From: Bog-950 sp035299425
Lineage (GTDB): Bacteria > Bacteroidota > Bacteroidia > Chitinophagales > LD1
Assembly: GCA_035299425.1 (NCBI GenBank)
Contig: DATGWP010000202.1
Coordinates: 29,964 to 93,963, forward strand
Length of the DNA stretch: 64,000 nucleotides
Reading direction: 5' to 3'
In this document: piece after piece, positions 8,401 through 16,810 of the stretch
How the letters are laid out: every line of letters starts with the position of its first letter
How positions within the stretch are numbered: position 1 is the first letter of the stretch
Notes under the pieces: generated by a model
The model's database searches: none
Seen by the model: the letters and a program-made list of their open reading frames with translations, nothing else
What the model was told of the DNA's origin: nothing
Program-made: the position numbers and the translations under genes

Positions 8401-11400
8401 ACAGCGTAAAGGTATACGCACCGCTGGTGCCTACCGAAAACTGATGTGTGTTGTAATGCGTGGCCGTGCCTATTGCCGAGGCATTGTAAGTAGTGCCGCT
8501 TTGGCTGCGGTTAAAGGTTGGGTCGGACAACGTGGTGCGACCGGCAAATGAAGTTGAGATATCGCCACATCCCGAAGCTGTAAAGCCATCACCGGTTGGA
8601 ACCGTTTCGCCCTGGCAGATGGTATAGCCCGTGGTGTTTAACGGTGGCAGGTCTATTTGTACATTGGTGGTTGCCGAAGCACTACAGCTGTTTATATCTG
8701 TAACTGTTACTTCATAGTCGCCGGATGCGCTAACCACCAGCGTTTGATTGGTACTGTTATCGCTCCACAGGTAAGTGCTGCCCGGGTTACCGGCATCTAA
8801 TGTTACCGTGCCCTGGCATTGTGTATACGGGCCACCTAAATCAACTATTGGTAAAGGATTTATCGTTACTTCTGTAGTATCGGCTGTTGTGCAGCCATTG
8901 GCACCGGTTACTGTTACGCTATATGTGTTGCTGGTGGTTACTATTATTGTTTTGGTAGTAGCACCGGTGCTCCACAGGTAAGTGCTGCCCGGGTTACCGG
9001 CATCCAGCACTACGTTTCCGCCACACTGCTCATAAGGCCCACCCAGGTCTACAACCGGACGGGGATTTACAGTTAACTCTGCCGGCACCCTTGCCGATTC
9101 GCAGCTACCAATAGTAGTTTGCACATAGTAAGTTGTTGTGCCGGTGGCAGGCGCACCGCTTAATGGGTCAAACGGAGAACCATTGCCCAAGAAAGTGCCT
9201 GCGTTATTTAAATCGTACCAGGCGAGGCTGCCGGGTGCTTCGTAGGTTATAGTTAAAGTACCGGTAGCAGGGAATAGAGCATCGGGTCCGCCACCATCAT
9301 CGTTAAAGTCTTCGTAGTAGCTTAGTGTAGCTGTGCCCGGGGTTAATGGTATAGAAGCTGATGGTATGGTGAAAGAGCCATCGAACGGGTTAGGGTTAGT
9401 TTGGGTACTGGCAATGGCAGTGCCGGTATTAGTAATGTTGCCGCTAAGTTCCAGCCTTACTTCATCTGCCCAGCTTGAGCCCTGCAATTCGATACCGTTT
9501 ATGTTTATTACCGCATCAGAAACCACCGAACCGGCAGGCAGGCCTGGCAGGTTGATAGTAGCAATAGTTACACCGGGTGCTACATCGCCTTCGTCGCCGG
9601 CAGGGTTTGTTATGCTGAATGTGATAACCTGTTGAAGTGGTACCATAGCCGGGGTAGCGGTTAAGCCCTGGCCCGAAGGAATTGAGTTGCCTTCGCATAT
9701 TGTGTAGCCATTTACGTTGGTAGGTACCGGTGTAGCATATACTGTAACTGCCTGCGATGCAGTAGCGCTGCATCCGTTAGGGTCGGTGCCTGTTACGGTG
9801 TATGTGCCGGCCTGTTCTACAGTTATGGTAGCCGTAGTTTCGGTAGTGCTCCAGGTATAACCGCTGCCGCCGTTGGCGGTGAGGTCTACCGAGCTGCCCG
9901 AGCAGAAGTTGGTTGGGCCGGCGGGTGTGATTTGAATAAAATCTATACCTGATACCGCCAGGGTGTATGAAGCGCAGGCTGTAGATGGGTTTACGCCACT
10001 TACTACCACTATTACATTTGAATTTGCGGGTATATTAAAATCGTAGTCGCCGTTAATGGAGCTGCCTATATCGCCTGCATAATTTATACATACATCCGAT
10101 GGGTTAAAGGTGCCGGTATAAAAAGAAACAAAGAAGTCGGTGCCACAGGCAGCATTAATAGCTGCCGTTGCACATATTGCTGTTGCGCTGTTATTTATAA
10201 CATTATAAGCATCGAAGAAATATCCCGAACTGCCACTATAGCCCGGGCATACTTTCGTGTCGCAACCATTTGATTCTGCATCGCGGAACAATCGTTGTCC
10301 GGCCAACTGAAAGTCGCCAGCCTGTAGGCTATTGGTAACGGTGAAGTTGCCAAGCGCAGCCACGATGGTGCCGTTTGTTGCTGTGCAGCCATTTCCATCT
10401 GTAACCGTAACCCGGTAAACTCCCGGTGTGCTTATGGCGATTGTTGCAGTTGTTTCACCGGTGCTCCACACAAAATTAGTGGCTGCAGTGGTGGCCGTAA
10501 GGTTACCGGTGGCCCCGCTGCATAGTTCGGTAGTGCCGGTAATACTTACCGTAGGTACAGAATTAATAGTAACAGTGGTTTGTGCACTTGCCGAACAGGT
10601 GTTAGCATCGGTTACGGTTACGCTATAAGTATTGCTTGCGGTGGCAGTTAGTGTTTGTGTTGTTGTAGTGCCATCGCTCCAGGCATAGGTGCTGCCGGCA
10701 TTGCCTGCATCCAGGGTTACGCTACCGCCACACTGTGTATATGGCCCACCCAGGTTAACTGTGGGTGGTGTGTTTACAGTAAGCACATCATCGTCGCTGC
10801 TTACACAACCGTATATATCTGTAACCGTGTAGGTAATAGTTTGTGTTCCGGCAGATGGGTCGAAAGTACCGGCCGATACGCCCGTACCACTATACGTGCC
10901 GCCTGCAGGTGTGCCTCCACCCAGTGTTACAGGTGTTCCGTAGTTACAAACAGGGTTTGGTGTAACAGTTAATGCGGTTGTAGGTGTAGGGCAGTTAATT
11001 GTAACAGAATAAGCCTGGTCACCAGTGCAACCATTGGCATCAGTTGCTTCAACTGTAAAATTGAAGACACCCGTAGCTGTTGGCGTACCGGTAATAGCGC
11101 CGGCATTATCCATGGTTAGGCCGTTAGGCAACGCGCCGGCAGTTATGGCATATGTTATGGCTCCGGCACCGCCGGTTTGTGTTATTGTTTGTGTGTATGC
11201 AGTGCCTGCAGTGCCATCGGGTAAGTTGCCCGGAGAAAGTGTAATGGTAGGGCAAGCCATAAAAAACTGGACATCGTCAATGGCCACACCCGGTTGGTTC
11301 ACACTATCATCTGTAATTAACCGGACCTTAAGGCGGCACACTTTACCGGCAAAGGCACTAATGTTGGCATAAATGGTTTTCCATGCAGAAGCAAAGCCTG

Positions 11401-13150
11401 TGTTTACTGTTGGACTGCCTATGTTTTGATTAGGTGTTGCCCCATACCATGTGAATATCTGTTGTACTAAACCAGTACCACCCACCTCTTCTACAAATAC
11501 ATAAAGAGTATCGAAACTGGCGCTTTCTACAGCGTATTTCAGGGCCAGGCTTACGTACATATCTGTGGTAACTGTTGTAAAATCCTGGCTGGGCGATTCC
11601 AGTGTTTGGTAGGAACTTACATTGTACGTACCGGTTAAATCTGTTTTCCAGCAATTAACGCCGCTATGCGCATTTGTAAACGCGGCTACACCAGCGGCGG
11701 CGGGTTGATTAGGAGTGCCCCATGCCCATTCATCCTGGGTACCGCTGTGGGTATAACCACCATCCGAAGATTCAAAATTTTCGGACGATATCTTTATATA
11801 GGTTTGCAGCAGGTCTTTCGTATCATCCTTTAATACATCCAACGACCAGCCATTAAGCGTTCCACCGTCGCCGGTTGCATCATCATATAGGGTAAGTGTC
11901 CAGGTGCCTGCCGTGTTTGCGCCTTTAAATAAATCCAGCGCTGTTAAAAGCTCTGGTTGCCAGCCCATCCCTTTTGAGGTAGTAAAGCCGGATGGCGGGA
12001 TGCCATTGAAATCATCAAAAAACAAATCCATAGTAGTTTGCAGACCACCTGATGTTCCACCCCCTATATCGCTAAACAAGTGCATAACGCTACCATCTGG
12101 CGCTGTAAGGGTGGCATCTAAATCCTGCATAAAAGTGTGCTCAATGTTTATGCGCACGGCAAGATCTTTTATAACGGTGCTATCTGTAATAGTAATGGTA
12201 GATGTAACTATGCCCGGGCCCGTAGGTATGGTAACCGGCACAGCCACCGAAGGGTAGTTGACATAACCGGTAGTAGCAGCAAACCGGGCTATAGAAAACG
12301 TGTAGGACTCACCGGTAATAGCACTGGCTGCATCTACATATACATAATAAGTGCCGGCATCTTTTACCGTCATAAATATAGCTTCGGAGTTCGGGCTGGT
12401 TGCGTTGGCATCGTTAGCAGGAATTATAAGTGGTGCGCTCGCGTTTCCAAAAGGGGAAATACCCAATCGGCCATTCCAGGTAACATTATTGCGTTCGGGG
12501 TCGAGGTCCAGGCTTATAAAAACAGTTTCGCCGGCATTTAATGTAACACTGAAATAATCCACATCTGTTGTTGTACTCCTTGAGCCGGCCATCCAGTTAC
12601 CTGCGGCAATAGGTGTAGCTGTTGCCGGCAGGTCGTTTGGTTCAGTCTCTGCTACCGGGCTGCCGGATTTTACATGCAGGTATAAATCATAGGGCCTTAA
12701 CTGATTGGTAGCAGAATTATGCCTTACACGCAAATAATAGGTGCCCGTAGCCGGTATAGTAGCGCCCGCTATGGTAGATGCACTGGCACCAAAAGAGCCA
12801 TCATTGTCATCAAGTTCTATACTGGTAGTACCGTCAGATGCAAACAACTCCAGATGAGAGTCTGTATTGGCATTGGCAGAAAAAGCTGTTTGCGTTGCAG
12901 CATAAACTTTATCGCCGGCGGTTGCGGAAAACGAGTAGTAGTCTACATCGCCGTTATTATATATGTACCCCCTTATTTTGGCAGGGTTGGTAGGTATGGC
13001 GGTCGAACTTGCCGCAGTGTTGTTTGGCTCAACCTCGAATGCTGGTATAGTTTGGGCATGTGTTACAGCACCTATTACCATTAGTAATATAAACAGCCAT
13101 GCTGCCTTAGGTGCGAATATACGGTTGTAAGCCGGGTACACTTTTATCAT
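5486..13150 (-). CDS. giant T9SS-secreted adhesin with Ig-like repeats and gliding-motility C-terminal domain (SprB-like)
   Basis: A 2554-residue secreted protein. After a signal peptide (about 1-33) come two pre-peptidase C-terminal-like domains (about 38-290, each starting with a VEPNN/TEPND motif), a proprotein-convertase P-like domain (about 295-445) and a jelly-roll/MAM-like region (about 455-640). A putative Ig (He_PIG-type) domain with LPDGTAGTAYTQTIT follows. Six repeats start V(N/D)LGxxxxQCGGxVTLDAG, near residues 802, 1367, 1437, 1730, 1799 and 1870. Three related repeats with DSVC and YxW start near 1940, 2007 and 2075. The end (about 2465-2554) is a type B T9SS sorting domain with NIITANGDGKND and IFNRWGEMVYES. 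It is probably a surface adhesin, exported with the SprF-like protein encoded downstream. Confidence 0.9.
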   Translation of the reverse strand: MIKVYPAYNRIFAPKAAWLFILLMVIGAVTHAQTIPAFEVEPNNTAASSTAIPTNPAKIRGYIYNNGDVDYYSFSATAGDKVYAATQTAFSANANTDSHLELFASDGTTSIELDDNDGSFGASASTIAGATIPATGTYYLRVRHNSATNQLRPYDLYLHVKSGSPVAETEPNDLPATATPIAAGNWMAGSRSTTTDVDYFSVTLNAGETVFISLDLDPERNNVTWNGRLGISPFGNASAPLIIPANDANATSPNSEAIFMTVKDAGTYYVYVDAASAITGESYTFSIARFAATTGYVNYPSVAVPVTIPTGPGIVTSTITITDSTVIKDLAVRINIEHTFMQDLDATLTAPDGSVMHLFSDIGGGTSGGLQTTMDLFFDDFNGIPPSGFTTSKGMGWQPELLTALDLFKGANTAGTWTLTLYDDATGDGGTLNGWSLDVLKDDTKDLLQTYIKISSENFESSDGGYTHSGTQDEWAWGTPNQPAAAGVAAFTNAHSGVNCWKTDLTGTYNVSSYQTLESPSQDFTTVTTDMYVSLALKYAVESASFDTLYVFVEEVGGTGLVQQIFTWYGATPNQNIGSPTVNTGFASAWKTIYANISAFAGKVCRLKVRLITDDSVNQPGVAIDDVQFFMACPTITLSPGNLPDGTAGTAYTQTITQTGGAGAITYAITAGALPNGLTMDNAGAITGTPTATGVFNFTVEATDANGCTGDQAYSVTINCPTPTTALTVTPNPVCNYGTPVTLGGGTPAGGTYSGTGVSAGTFDPSAGTQTITYTVTDIYGCVSSDDDVLTVNTPPTVNLGGPYTQCGGSVTLDAGNAGSTYAWSDGTTTTQTLTATASNTYSVTVTDANTCSASAQTTVTINSVPTVSITGTTELCSGATGNLTATTAATNFVWSTGETTATIAISTPGVYRVTVTDGNGCTATNGTIVAALGNFTVTNSLQAGDFQLAGQRLFRDAESNGCDTKVCPGYSGSSGYFFDAYNVINNSATAICATAAINAACGTDFFVSFYTGTFNPSDVCINYAGDIGSSINGDYDFNIPANSNVIVVVSGVNPSTACASYTLAVSGIDFIQITPAGPTNFCSGSSVDLTANGGSGYTWSTTETTATITVEQAGTYTVTGTDPNGCSATASQAVTVYATPVPTNVNGYTICEGNSIPSGQGLTATPAMVPLQQVITFSITNPAGDEGDVAPGVTIATINLPGLPAGSVVSDAVININGIELQGSSWADEVRLELSGNITNTGTAIASTQTNPNPFDGSFTIPSASIPLTPGTATLSYYEDFNDDGGGPDALFPATGTLTITYEAPGSLAWYDLNNAGTFLGNGSPFDPLSGAPATGTTTYYVQTTIGSCESARVPAELTVNPRPVVDLGGPYEQCGGNVVLDAGNPGSTYLWSTGATTKTIIVTTSNTYSVTVTGANGCTTADTTEVTINPLPIVDLGGPYTQCQGTVTLDAGNPGSTYLWSDNSTNQTLVVSASGDYEVTVTDINSCSASATTNVQIDLPPLNTTGYTICQGETVPTGDGFTASGCGDISTSFAGRTTLSDPTFNRSQSGTTYNASAIGTATHYNTHQFSVGTSGAYTFTLCGDFDTYLHIYRDSINTAFPATNFIVADDDDADATCASGSRVTVNLTAGVSYTFVTTGFSNSDVGTYTVTFTGAGSVYEGPLNPVLWFEVPVGGPLVGTGTPFNPVGTAALPNTNTAGTYTFYVACPNTPYCRTPVDFVINPTPTAINLGGPYTQCGGNVTLDAGAVTPGSTYSWSDGATTQTTVASTSGTYTVTVTNTFTCSAEGSADVYIQPVPVVNLGTDVEQCGGTVTLDAGTPGSTYLWSDNSTSQTLTVSTTGTYGVTVTDINSGCTASDDADVTIHTFPVVNLGPDQTQCGGSVTLDAGNAGATYLWSNGATTQTVSVSTSGIYRVTVTNATNCTATGSVNVTINTYPVLGADKADSVCSGTTVNLNTYYTNSGYATYVWDTPTPAAVGAGVYQLIVTNTGGCADTAVVTITNRVKPDLGPDISDSVCIGYTFDLWTLYPNSPAYTSYIWNTPTPQEVTAGTYTLIVTNASGCKDTVNATITTREQPVLGADAVDSVCVGYTLDLTTYFPDNGYASYTWNTATPDSVGAGVYTLVVSNASGCYDTAQVTITWRQQPVVTLVMDAAMCYTEPAFTLTGGLPAGGIYNVGDSLNVLTFNPTVYGVGTHLITYIYINPSGCVDSASINFTVNPQPQIDTVEAPDLCAGSAPMNLDSFFTPLGGVYSGFAVSQNYFYPSLAGAGTHLVTYNYTDANGCMDTLVYPIAVKNSVNVSLVSSELDYTICSGDYILFTASGAEFYEFFLNGVSQGAASTTDTFSTTGLASHDEVYVIGTNSCSADTSDVIITDVITLPTVDAGKDTTITLGETVMINTTATGTGLLLYQWTPDYFLNFTNVPNPTFSGPDTTTFTVKVTDTYGCWAQDSVTINVFVPDNILLPNIITANGDGKNDIWRLNPKINLDGSELIIFNRWGEMVYESENYTNDWDGTFRATGKKLPDDTYYYVLKVPAQNNHIYKGAINILNSDAK

Positions 13151-13196
13151 AGTAAAAAATTATATATAGCGAAAATTTAATCTTAGTTCTGATTCC

Positions 13197-13526
13197 CTAT
13201 TGAGGGTTTTTCTTATTTACTCCCCCTGACATTGCTTTATATGCCTCCGGATTATCCAGAATCCATTGTTGTTTAGCTTCCTGAATATTTGTAATGCCTT
13301 TGTAATTGTACCAGGGGTAAGAAGCCTGCAGTTCTTTTTCGGAAACAGAACTGTAGGGGCTGCCTTTAGAATCTACACCGGATGGCGTGGTTACTTGCTC
13401 TGCTATTTTGTGCGTTGCTACCGGGGTAACAGTAGTTGTAGAATTTTGTGCAACTGCGCACATAGCACAACCGGTAAACAGGGTTATGGTAATGCTGATT
13501 TTTTTGAAGGTAGAGATTTCTTTCAT
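13197..13526 (-). CDS. small secreted protein of unknown function
   Basis: A 109-residue protein with a signal peptide (hydrophobic about 10-26, CAMCAVAQ cleavage region). The mature part is polar with a Thr/Val-rich start and a WYNYKGITNIQEAKQQW stretch reminiscent of short Bacteroidota secreted proteins; I do not recognise a family. It lies 46 bp upstream of the giant adhesin on the same strand and is preceded by a good Bacteroidota promoter, so it may be the first gene of the adhesin-SprF transcript. Function cannot be assigned. Confidence 0.65.
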   Translation of the reverse strand: MKEISTFKKISITITLFTGCAMCAVAQNSTTTVTPVATHKIAEQVTTPSGVDSKGSPYSSVSEKELQASYPWYNYKGITNIQEAKQQWILDNPEAYKAMSGGVNKKNPQ

Positions 13527-13574
13527 TGTCTCATTTATGGGTTAAGCAACAAATTACCAGACTTTGTAACGTCC

Positions 13575-13603
13575 CAAATTTAGGCGCCTGTATTGAATAC
13601 AAA
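13575..13603 (-). promoter_or_regulatory. Bacteroidota-type promoter of the adhesin cluster
   Basis: On the minus strand TTTG, 17 bases, then TAAATTTG. This matches the Bacteroidota consensus TTTG (-33) / TAnnTTTG (-7), with spacing about 2 nt shorter than usual. It is about 50 bp upstream of the small secreted-protein gene and could drive it, the adhesin and the SprF-OmpA gene. Confidence 0.6.
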
Positions 13604-13675
13604 GCGTATTTGTTAAATTAGAAACGCACACAGGAGCCTATAATTCTGCAAAAACAGACACTCCTAAAAGCAAAT

Positions 13676-13701
13676 GCGCCGGATATATAAATATCCGGCG
13701 C
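13676..13701. terminator. perfect 11-bp hairpin after the metalloprotease gene
   Basis: GCGCCGGATAT and ATATCCGGCGC form a perfect 11-bp stem with an ATAA loop, 22 bp beyond the stop of the M43 protease gene (minus strand). The flanking T-run is weak. Confidence 0.6.
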
Positions 13702-13723
13702 ATAGTATAAGTAAAGTAAAAGC

Positions 13724-15940
13724 CTACTTGTTAATAGTGAATTTCAGCATTTGACTTTCGCCGTTTATGCTAAGCTGCAGCACATATACACCATTGCTTA
13801 ACATATCCGTGTTAAAGGTTTCTTTGTTTATTCCTTCAAAGGCAGAACCCTGTATTTCTTTCACTTTTTGTCCGCTTAGATTATAAATACTGAACAGGGC
13901 GTTGCTGTTGCCCGAGCTTAAATATTCAACAGTAATGTTGTTGGAAGCAGGATTAGGATATACTTTTAAAGAAGCCTCAGCAAGAACTTCAATTTCTTCT
14001 TCTGTATCGGTGGTTGACCCATCTGTTCTAAATGCCGTTGATGAAGTAGATACACGTAGCTTATAGCATTGTGTAGCACTGTTAGCGCCGCTGTAGCCAT
14101 ATACTTTAAGGTAGTATGTTGCTGCAGAGGTTGCATTGTATTTTATCTGCTCGCTGGTAGTGCCGCTGTTTGCTGCGGTGCCAAGCTTTGTGGATGCATT
14201 GGACTTATAGAGGATCATATCATAATCGGCTGGCAGATTGGTAAGGTTTATTTTAACCTTTACGTTAGGTGATGTGGTGGTAAACTTAAACCAGTCAACA
14301 TCGGTAGATGGAGAAATAAAGCCATTAAAGTCTGCATTGAGGGGCGCTGTTTTGGCTGTGCCGGAGGTATTGTTTGATTCGTAAACATCGCTGCATGTAG
14401 AAGCCGTAGTAAATAAAGCAGAGCCGGTAAATGAAGCACTGCCCGAAGTACAAAGAGTTTGTACCTGCCATTCGTAATTACCTGAAGCTGTAAGCGCGCT
14501 AACATTATAAGTAGTGCCGGTTGTGGAGGCGCTTGTCCAGCTGGCGGCACCAACCAAACGGTATTGTACGTTATATCCGGTAGCACCAGCAACAGCAGCC
14601 CAGTTGAATGTAGCCGATGAAGAAGTAATAGCTGAAGTGGTTAATGAGGTAGCCAGCGCACAAGGTTGTGTACCGGTTGTGTTGAATGTAGCGGATGCCG
14701 TGAATGCAGATGAATTGCTACTGCAAACTGTTTTAACCTGCCACTCATAGCCTGTGCCTGCAACCAGACCGTTTGCCGTGTAGCTGTTAGTTGCGGCAGA
14801 GGCCGTGCTCCATGTTGAAGAGCCGTTAGCCCGGTATTGAACAGTGTAGCTAACGGCACCCGATACAGCAGCCCATGTAAATGTAGCCGTGTTATCGCCC
14901 ACAGCGCTGGTCGTTAAACCAGTTGCTAAGCCGCAGGCCGGGCCTACAGGCTGGCAACCCATCGATGAAAGCAACGAAACTCTTGAACCACCGGTACCAA
15001 ACAGGGCGTTCATACGGGTCGATTGTCCTTGTGTAAACATGTTCATACAGCCATCGTCTGTATAGTCCATGTAGTTCATAAACATTACACCCGGCGATGC
15101 TGCTGTGCATCCGTCGGTTTTTGGATATGCAGGACAGCCATAGTTTTCACCGGCCTGGTTAGGCGTATCGCCTACATTATCACTTCCGCTGCAACCGGTG
15201 CCATCATCGCCCCATATATGGTACAGGTTCAACCAGTGGCCTACTTCGTGGGTAGCTGTGCGGCCAAGGTTGTAAGGCGAGGCGGTACCGGGTTTAGACA
15301 TGCTGCCGATAGAAGAGTATAGCAAAACCACGCCATCAGTGCTGGCTGCACCACCCGGAAACTGCGCATAACCAAGTATGCCGTTGCTAATATTGCATGA
15401 CCAAATATTTAAATAGCTACCGGCAGGCCATGCATTGTCGCCACCGGTAGAAGAACTTTTTACACCGTTGTTGGTAGAGAAGGATGTTTGAGTGGTTACC
15501 TTGCGGATTATACCGGTGGTTGGGTTACCACTAGGGTCGCGCTGAGCCAGGCAAAACTGAATATTGACACCGGTAGCTAATCCTGAAAAAGCAGAAGGCG
15601 TATTGCCTGCATCCGAATTCAAGCGTGCAAAGTCCAGGTTAAGTTGGTCTATCTGTGCCTGTATCTGCGCATCCGAAATGTTTTCGGCAGCGGTGCGGTA
15701 TACTACATGCACAACCACGGGTATGGTAATTACCGCTCTGCTTACATCCGGATTTTCGGCAGCAAACTGGCGGGTATGGTCTTCTATCAATTGCATGCGG
15801 CCGGCTAAAGAAGGATCTGCCTGCAATTGTTGTAATAAATATTCCGATGATGAGCACCGGTGATAATCCTGCTGTGCGCTAAGCCAGGTTGCTGGTAGCA
15901 TAAAACATAGTGAGAGTAGGGTGTAAAATCTCATTTTCAT
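13724..15940 (-). CDS. secreted M43-family zinc metalloprotease with FnIII domains and T9SS type A tail
   Basis: A 738-residue secreted protease. The signal peptide ends near AQQDY. The catalytic domain carries HEVGHWLNLYHIWGDD near residue 231 (HExxHxxGxxH-type zinc site, with N replacing G) and a downstream MNYMDYTDD Met-turn near 290, both characteristic of pappalysin-like M43B enzymes. Two fibronectin type III-like domains follow (about 340-425 and 430-515, each with FNWAAVAGATGY/FTWAAVSGAVSY). Next is a pre-peptidase C-terminal-like domain (about 515-630, starting SDVYESNNTSGT). The last about 75 residues (KVYPNPASNNITVEY...GVYVLQLS) are a type A T9SS sorting domain. It likely degrades extracellular protein. 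A hairpin terminator follows the gene. Confidence 0.92.
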   Translation of the reverse strand: MKMRFYTLLSLCFMLPATWLSAQQDYHRCSSSEYLLQQLQADPSLAGRMQLIEDHTRQFAAENPDVSRAVITIPVVVHVVYRTAAENISDAQIQAQIDQLNLDFARLNSDAGNTPSAFSGLATGVNIQFCLAQRDPSGNPTTGIIRKVTTQTSFSTNNGVKSSSTGGDNAWPAGSYLNIWSCNISNGILGYAQFPGGAASTDGVVLLYSSIGSMSKPGTASPYNLGRTATHEVGHWLNLYHIWGDDGTGCSGSDNVGDTPNQAGENYGCPAYPKTDGCTAASPGVMFMNYMDYTDDGCMNMFTQGQSTRMNALFGTGGSRVSLLSSMGCQPVGPACGLATGLTTSAVGDNTATFTWAAVSGAVSYTVQYRANGSSTWSTASAATNSYTANGLVAGTGYEWQVKTVCSSNSSAFTASATFNTTGTQPCALATSLTTSAITSSSATFNWAAVAGATGYNVQYRLVGAASWTSASTTGTTYNVSALTASGNYEWQVQTLCTSGSASFTGSALFTTASTCSDVYESNNTSGTAKTAPLNADFNGFISPSTDVDWFKFTTTSPNVKVKINLTNLPADYDMILYKSNASTKLGTAANSGTTSEQIKYNATSAATYYLKVYGYSGANSATQCYKLRVSTSSTAFRTDGSTTDTEEEIEVLAEASLKVYPNPASNNITVEYLSSGNSNALFSIYNLSGQKVKEIQGSAFEGINKETFNTDMLSNGVYVLQLSINGESQMLKFTINK

Positions 15941-16176
15941 ATCTCAGGGTTTAGTAAGTGAATTAAACATAGCTAAATTAACAATAGCTTATTGCTTTGC
16001 TTTAATCTTTTGTTCTGGCTTATGGCGGGAAATAAGAGAGTTTGCGTTGGTATAAACAACATCCCTACGTTTGCATAAGCGGTTTTGTATACTTTGTATT
16101 ACTACTAACCTACCGTACTGTATAGAGCTAATATCCTAATTGGAATATTTAGGCACCTTTGTTTTAAAAAGAAGGC

Positions 16177-16689
16177 ATGATTGCATTTCATACGGCGGAT
16201 ATTAAACTTTCACTGCGCAATTCAATTGCGCACAAAAAATTTATCGCTCAGCAGGTTAAAGCTTACATTAACAAGAGGGACAAGAAACCGGCTTCCAGAT
16301 TTCGATTAAACCTTTCTTTCATTTTTTGTACTGATGAATACTTACTGAATATCAACCGGCAGTTCCTGAATCACGATTATTATACCGATATTATAACTTT
16401 TCCGCTAGAGAATTCACCACAAGGCATTGAGGCTGAGATATATATATCAATTGACAGAGTGCTCGATAACAGCACTAAATACGGCAGTGCGATAAAAAAA
16501 GCAGTAAAAGTGGCGACAAGGCCCCTGTCGTTTGATACAGAAGCCTTTAATAATGAATTAGACAGGGTTATTTTTCATGGTGTATTGCACTTGTTGGGCT
16601 ATAAGGACAAAACTACCCCCCAAAAGGCCGAAATGAGGAAAATGGAGGATAAATGGCTTAGAGAATTCCATAAGTTCTTAAAGGGGTAG
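16177..16689 (+). CDS. ybeY: endoribonuclease YbeY, rRNA maturation factor
   Basis: A 170-residue cytoplasmic metal-dependent RNase involved in 16S rRNA 3'-end maturation and ribosome quality control. The zinc motif is HGVLHLLGYKDK (about 134-145). The first two His are present and the usual third His of GYDH is replaced by a Lys-Asp pair, a variant I recall in Bacteroidota YbeY proteins. The upstream TDEYLLNINRQFLNHDYYTDIITFP block is the conserved Asn/His/Thr-rich part. The next gene on the same strand is mnmG, separated by a spacer with two parS-like sites. A CACCTTTG box (7/8 to the -7 consensus) lies about 15 bp before the start. Confidence 0.93.
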   Translation: MIAFHTADIKLSLRNSIAHKKFIAQQVKAYINKRDKKPASRFRLNLSFIFCTDEYLLNINRQFLNHDYYTDIITFPLENSPQGIEAEIYISIDRVLDNSTKYGSAIKKAVKVATRPLSFDTEAFNNELDRVIFHGVLHLLGYKDKTTPQKAEMRKMEDKWLREFHKFLKG

Positions 16690-16694
16690 CTGTT

Positions 16695-16710
16695 TGTTCC
16701 ACATGGAACA
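16695..16710. other. parS-like ParB binding site 1
   Basis: TGTTCCACATGGAACA matches the parS form TGTTCCACGTGGAACA at 15 of 16 positions (one central change). It lies in the spacer between ybeY and mnmG. ParB-parS complexes organise chromosome origins in most bacteria. No parA/parB gene is in this window. Confidence 0.65.
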
Positions 16711-16737
16711 TTTTAGAGCCTATAAAAGGAAAACCAA

Positions 16738-16753
16738 GGTTCCACGTGGCACA
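16738..16753. other. parS-like ParB binding site 2
   Basis: GGTTCCACGTGGCACA keeps the central CCACGTGG core and matches TGTTCCACGTGGAACA at 14 of 16 positions. It starts 43 bp after parS-like site 1 in the same spacer. Two such palindromes in one 120-bp gap is unlikely by chance. Confidence 0.55.
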
Positions 16754-16798
16754 TTTGTTAGGAATAGTTCATGAGTTATCATTCAATTACCAAATACT

Positions 16799-16806
16799 TA
16801 CCTTCG
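16799..16806 (+). promoter_or_regulatory. near-consensus -7 box directly before mnmG
   Basis: TACCTTCG matches TAnnTTTG at all but one of the six fixed positions and ends 4 nt before the mnmG ATG. If used, the mRNA would be leaderless or nearly so. Confidence 0.35.
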
Positions 16807-16810
16807 CGCT

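Noticed and set aside
7300..8980. Regular spacing suggesting a CRISPR or tandem DNA array
   Set aside because: The repeats are in frame with protein-domain repeats of the adhesin and have no short identical repeat plus unique spacer structure.
9516..9773. Small open frame overlapping the giant adhesin gene
   Set aside because: It is antisense or out of frame to a long protein with clear domains, has no signal or motif, and its composition is a by-product of the adhesin repeats.
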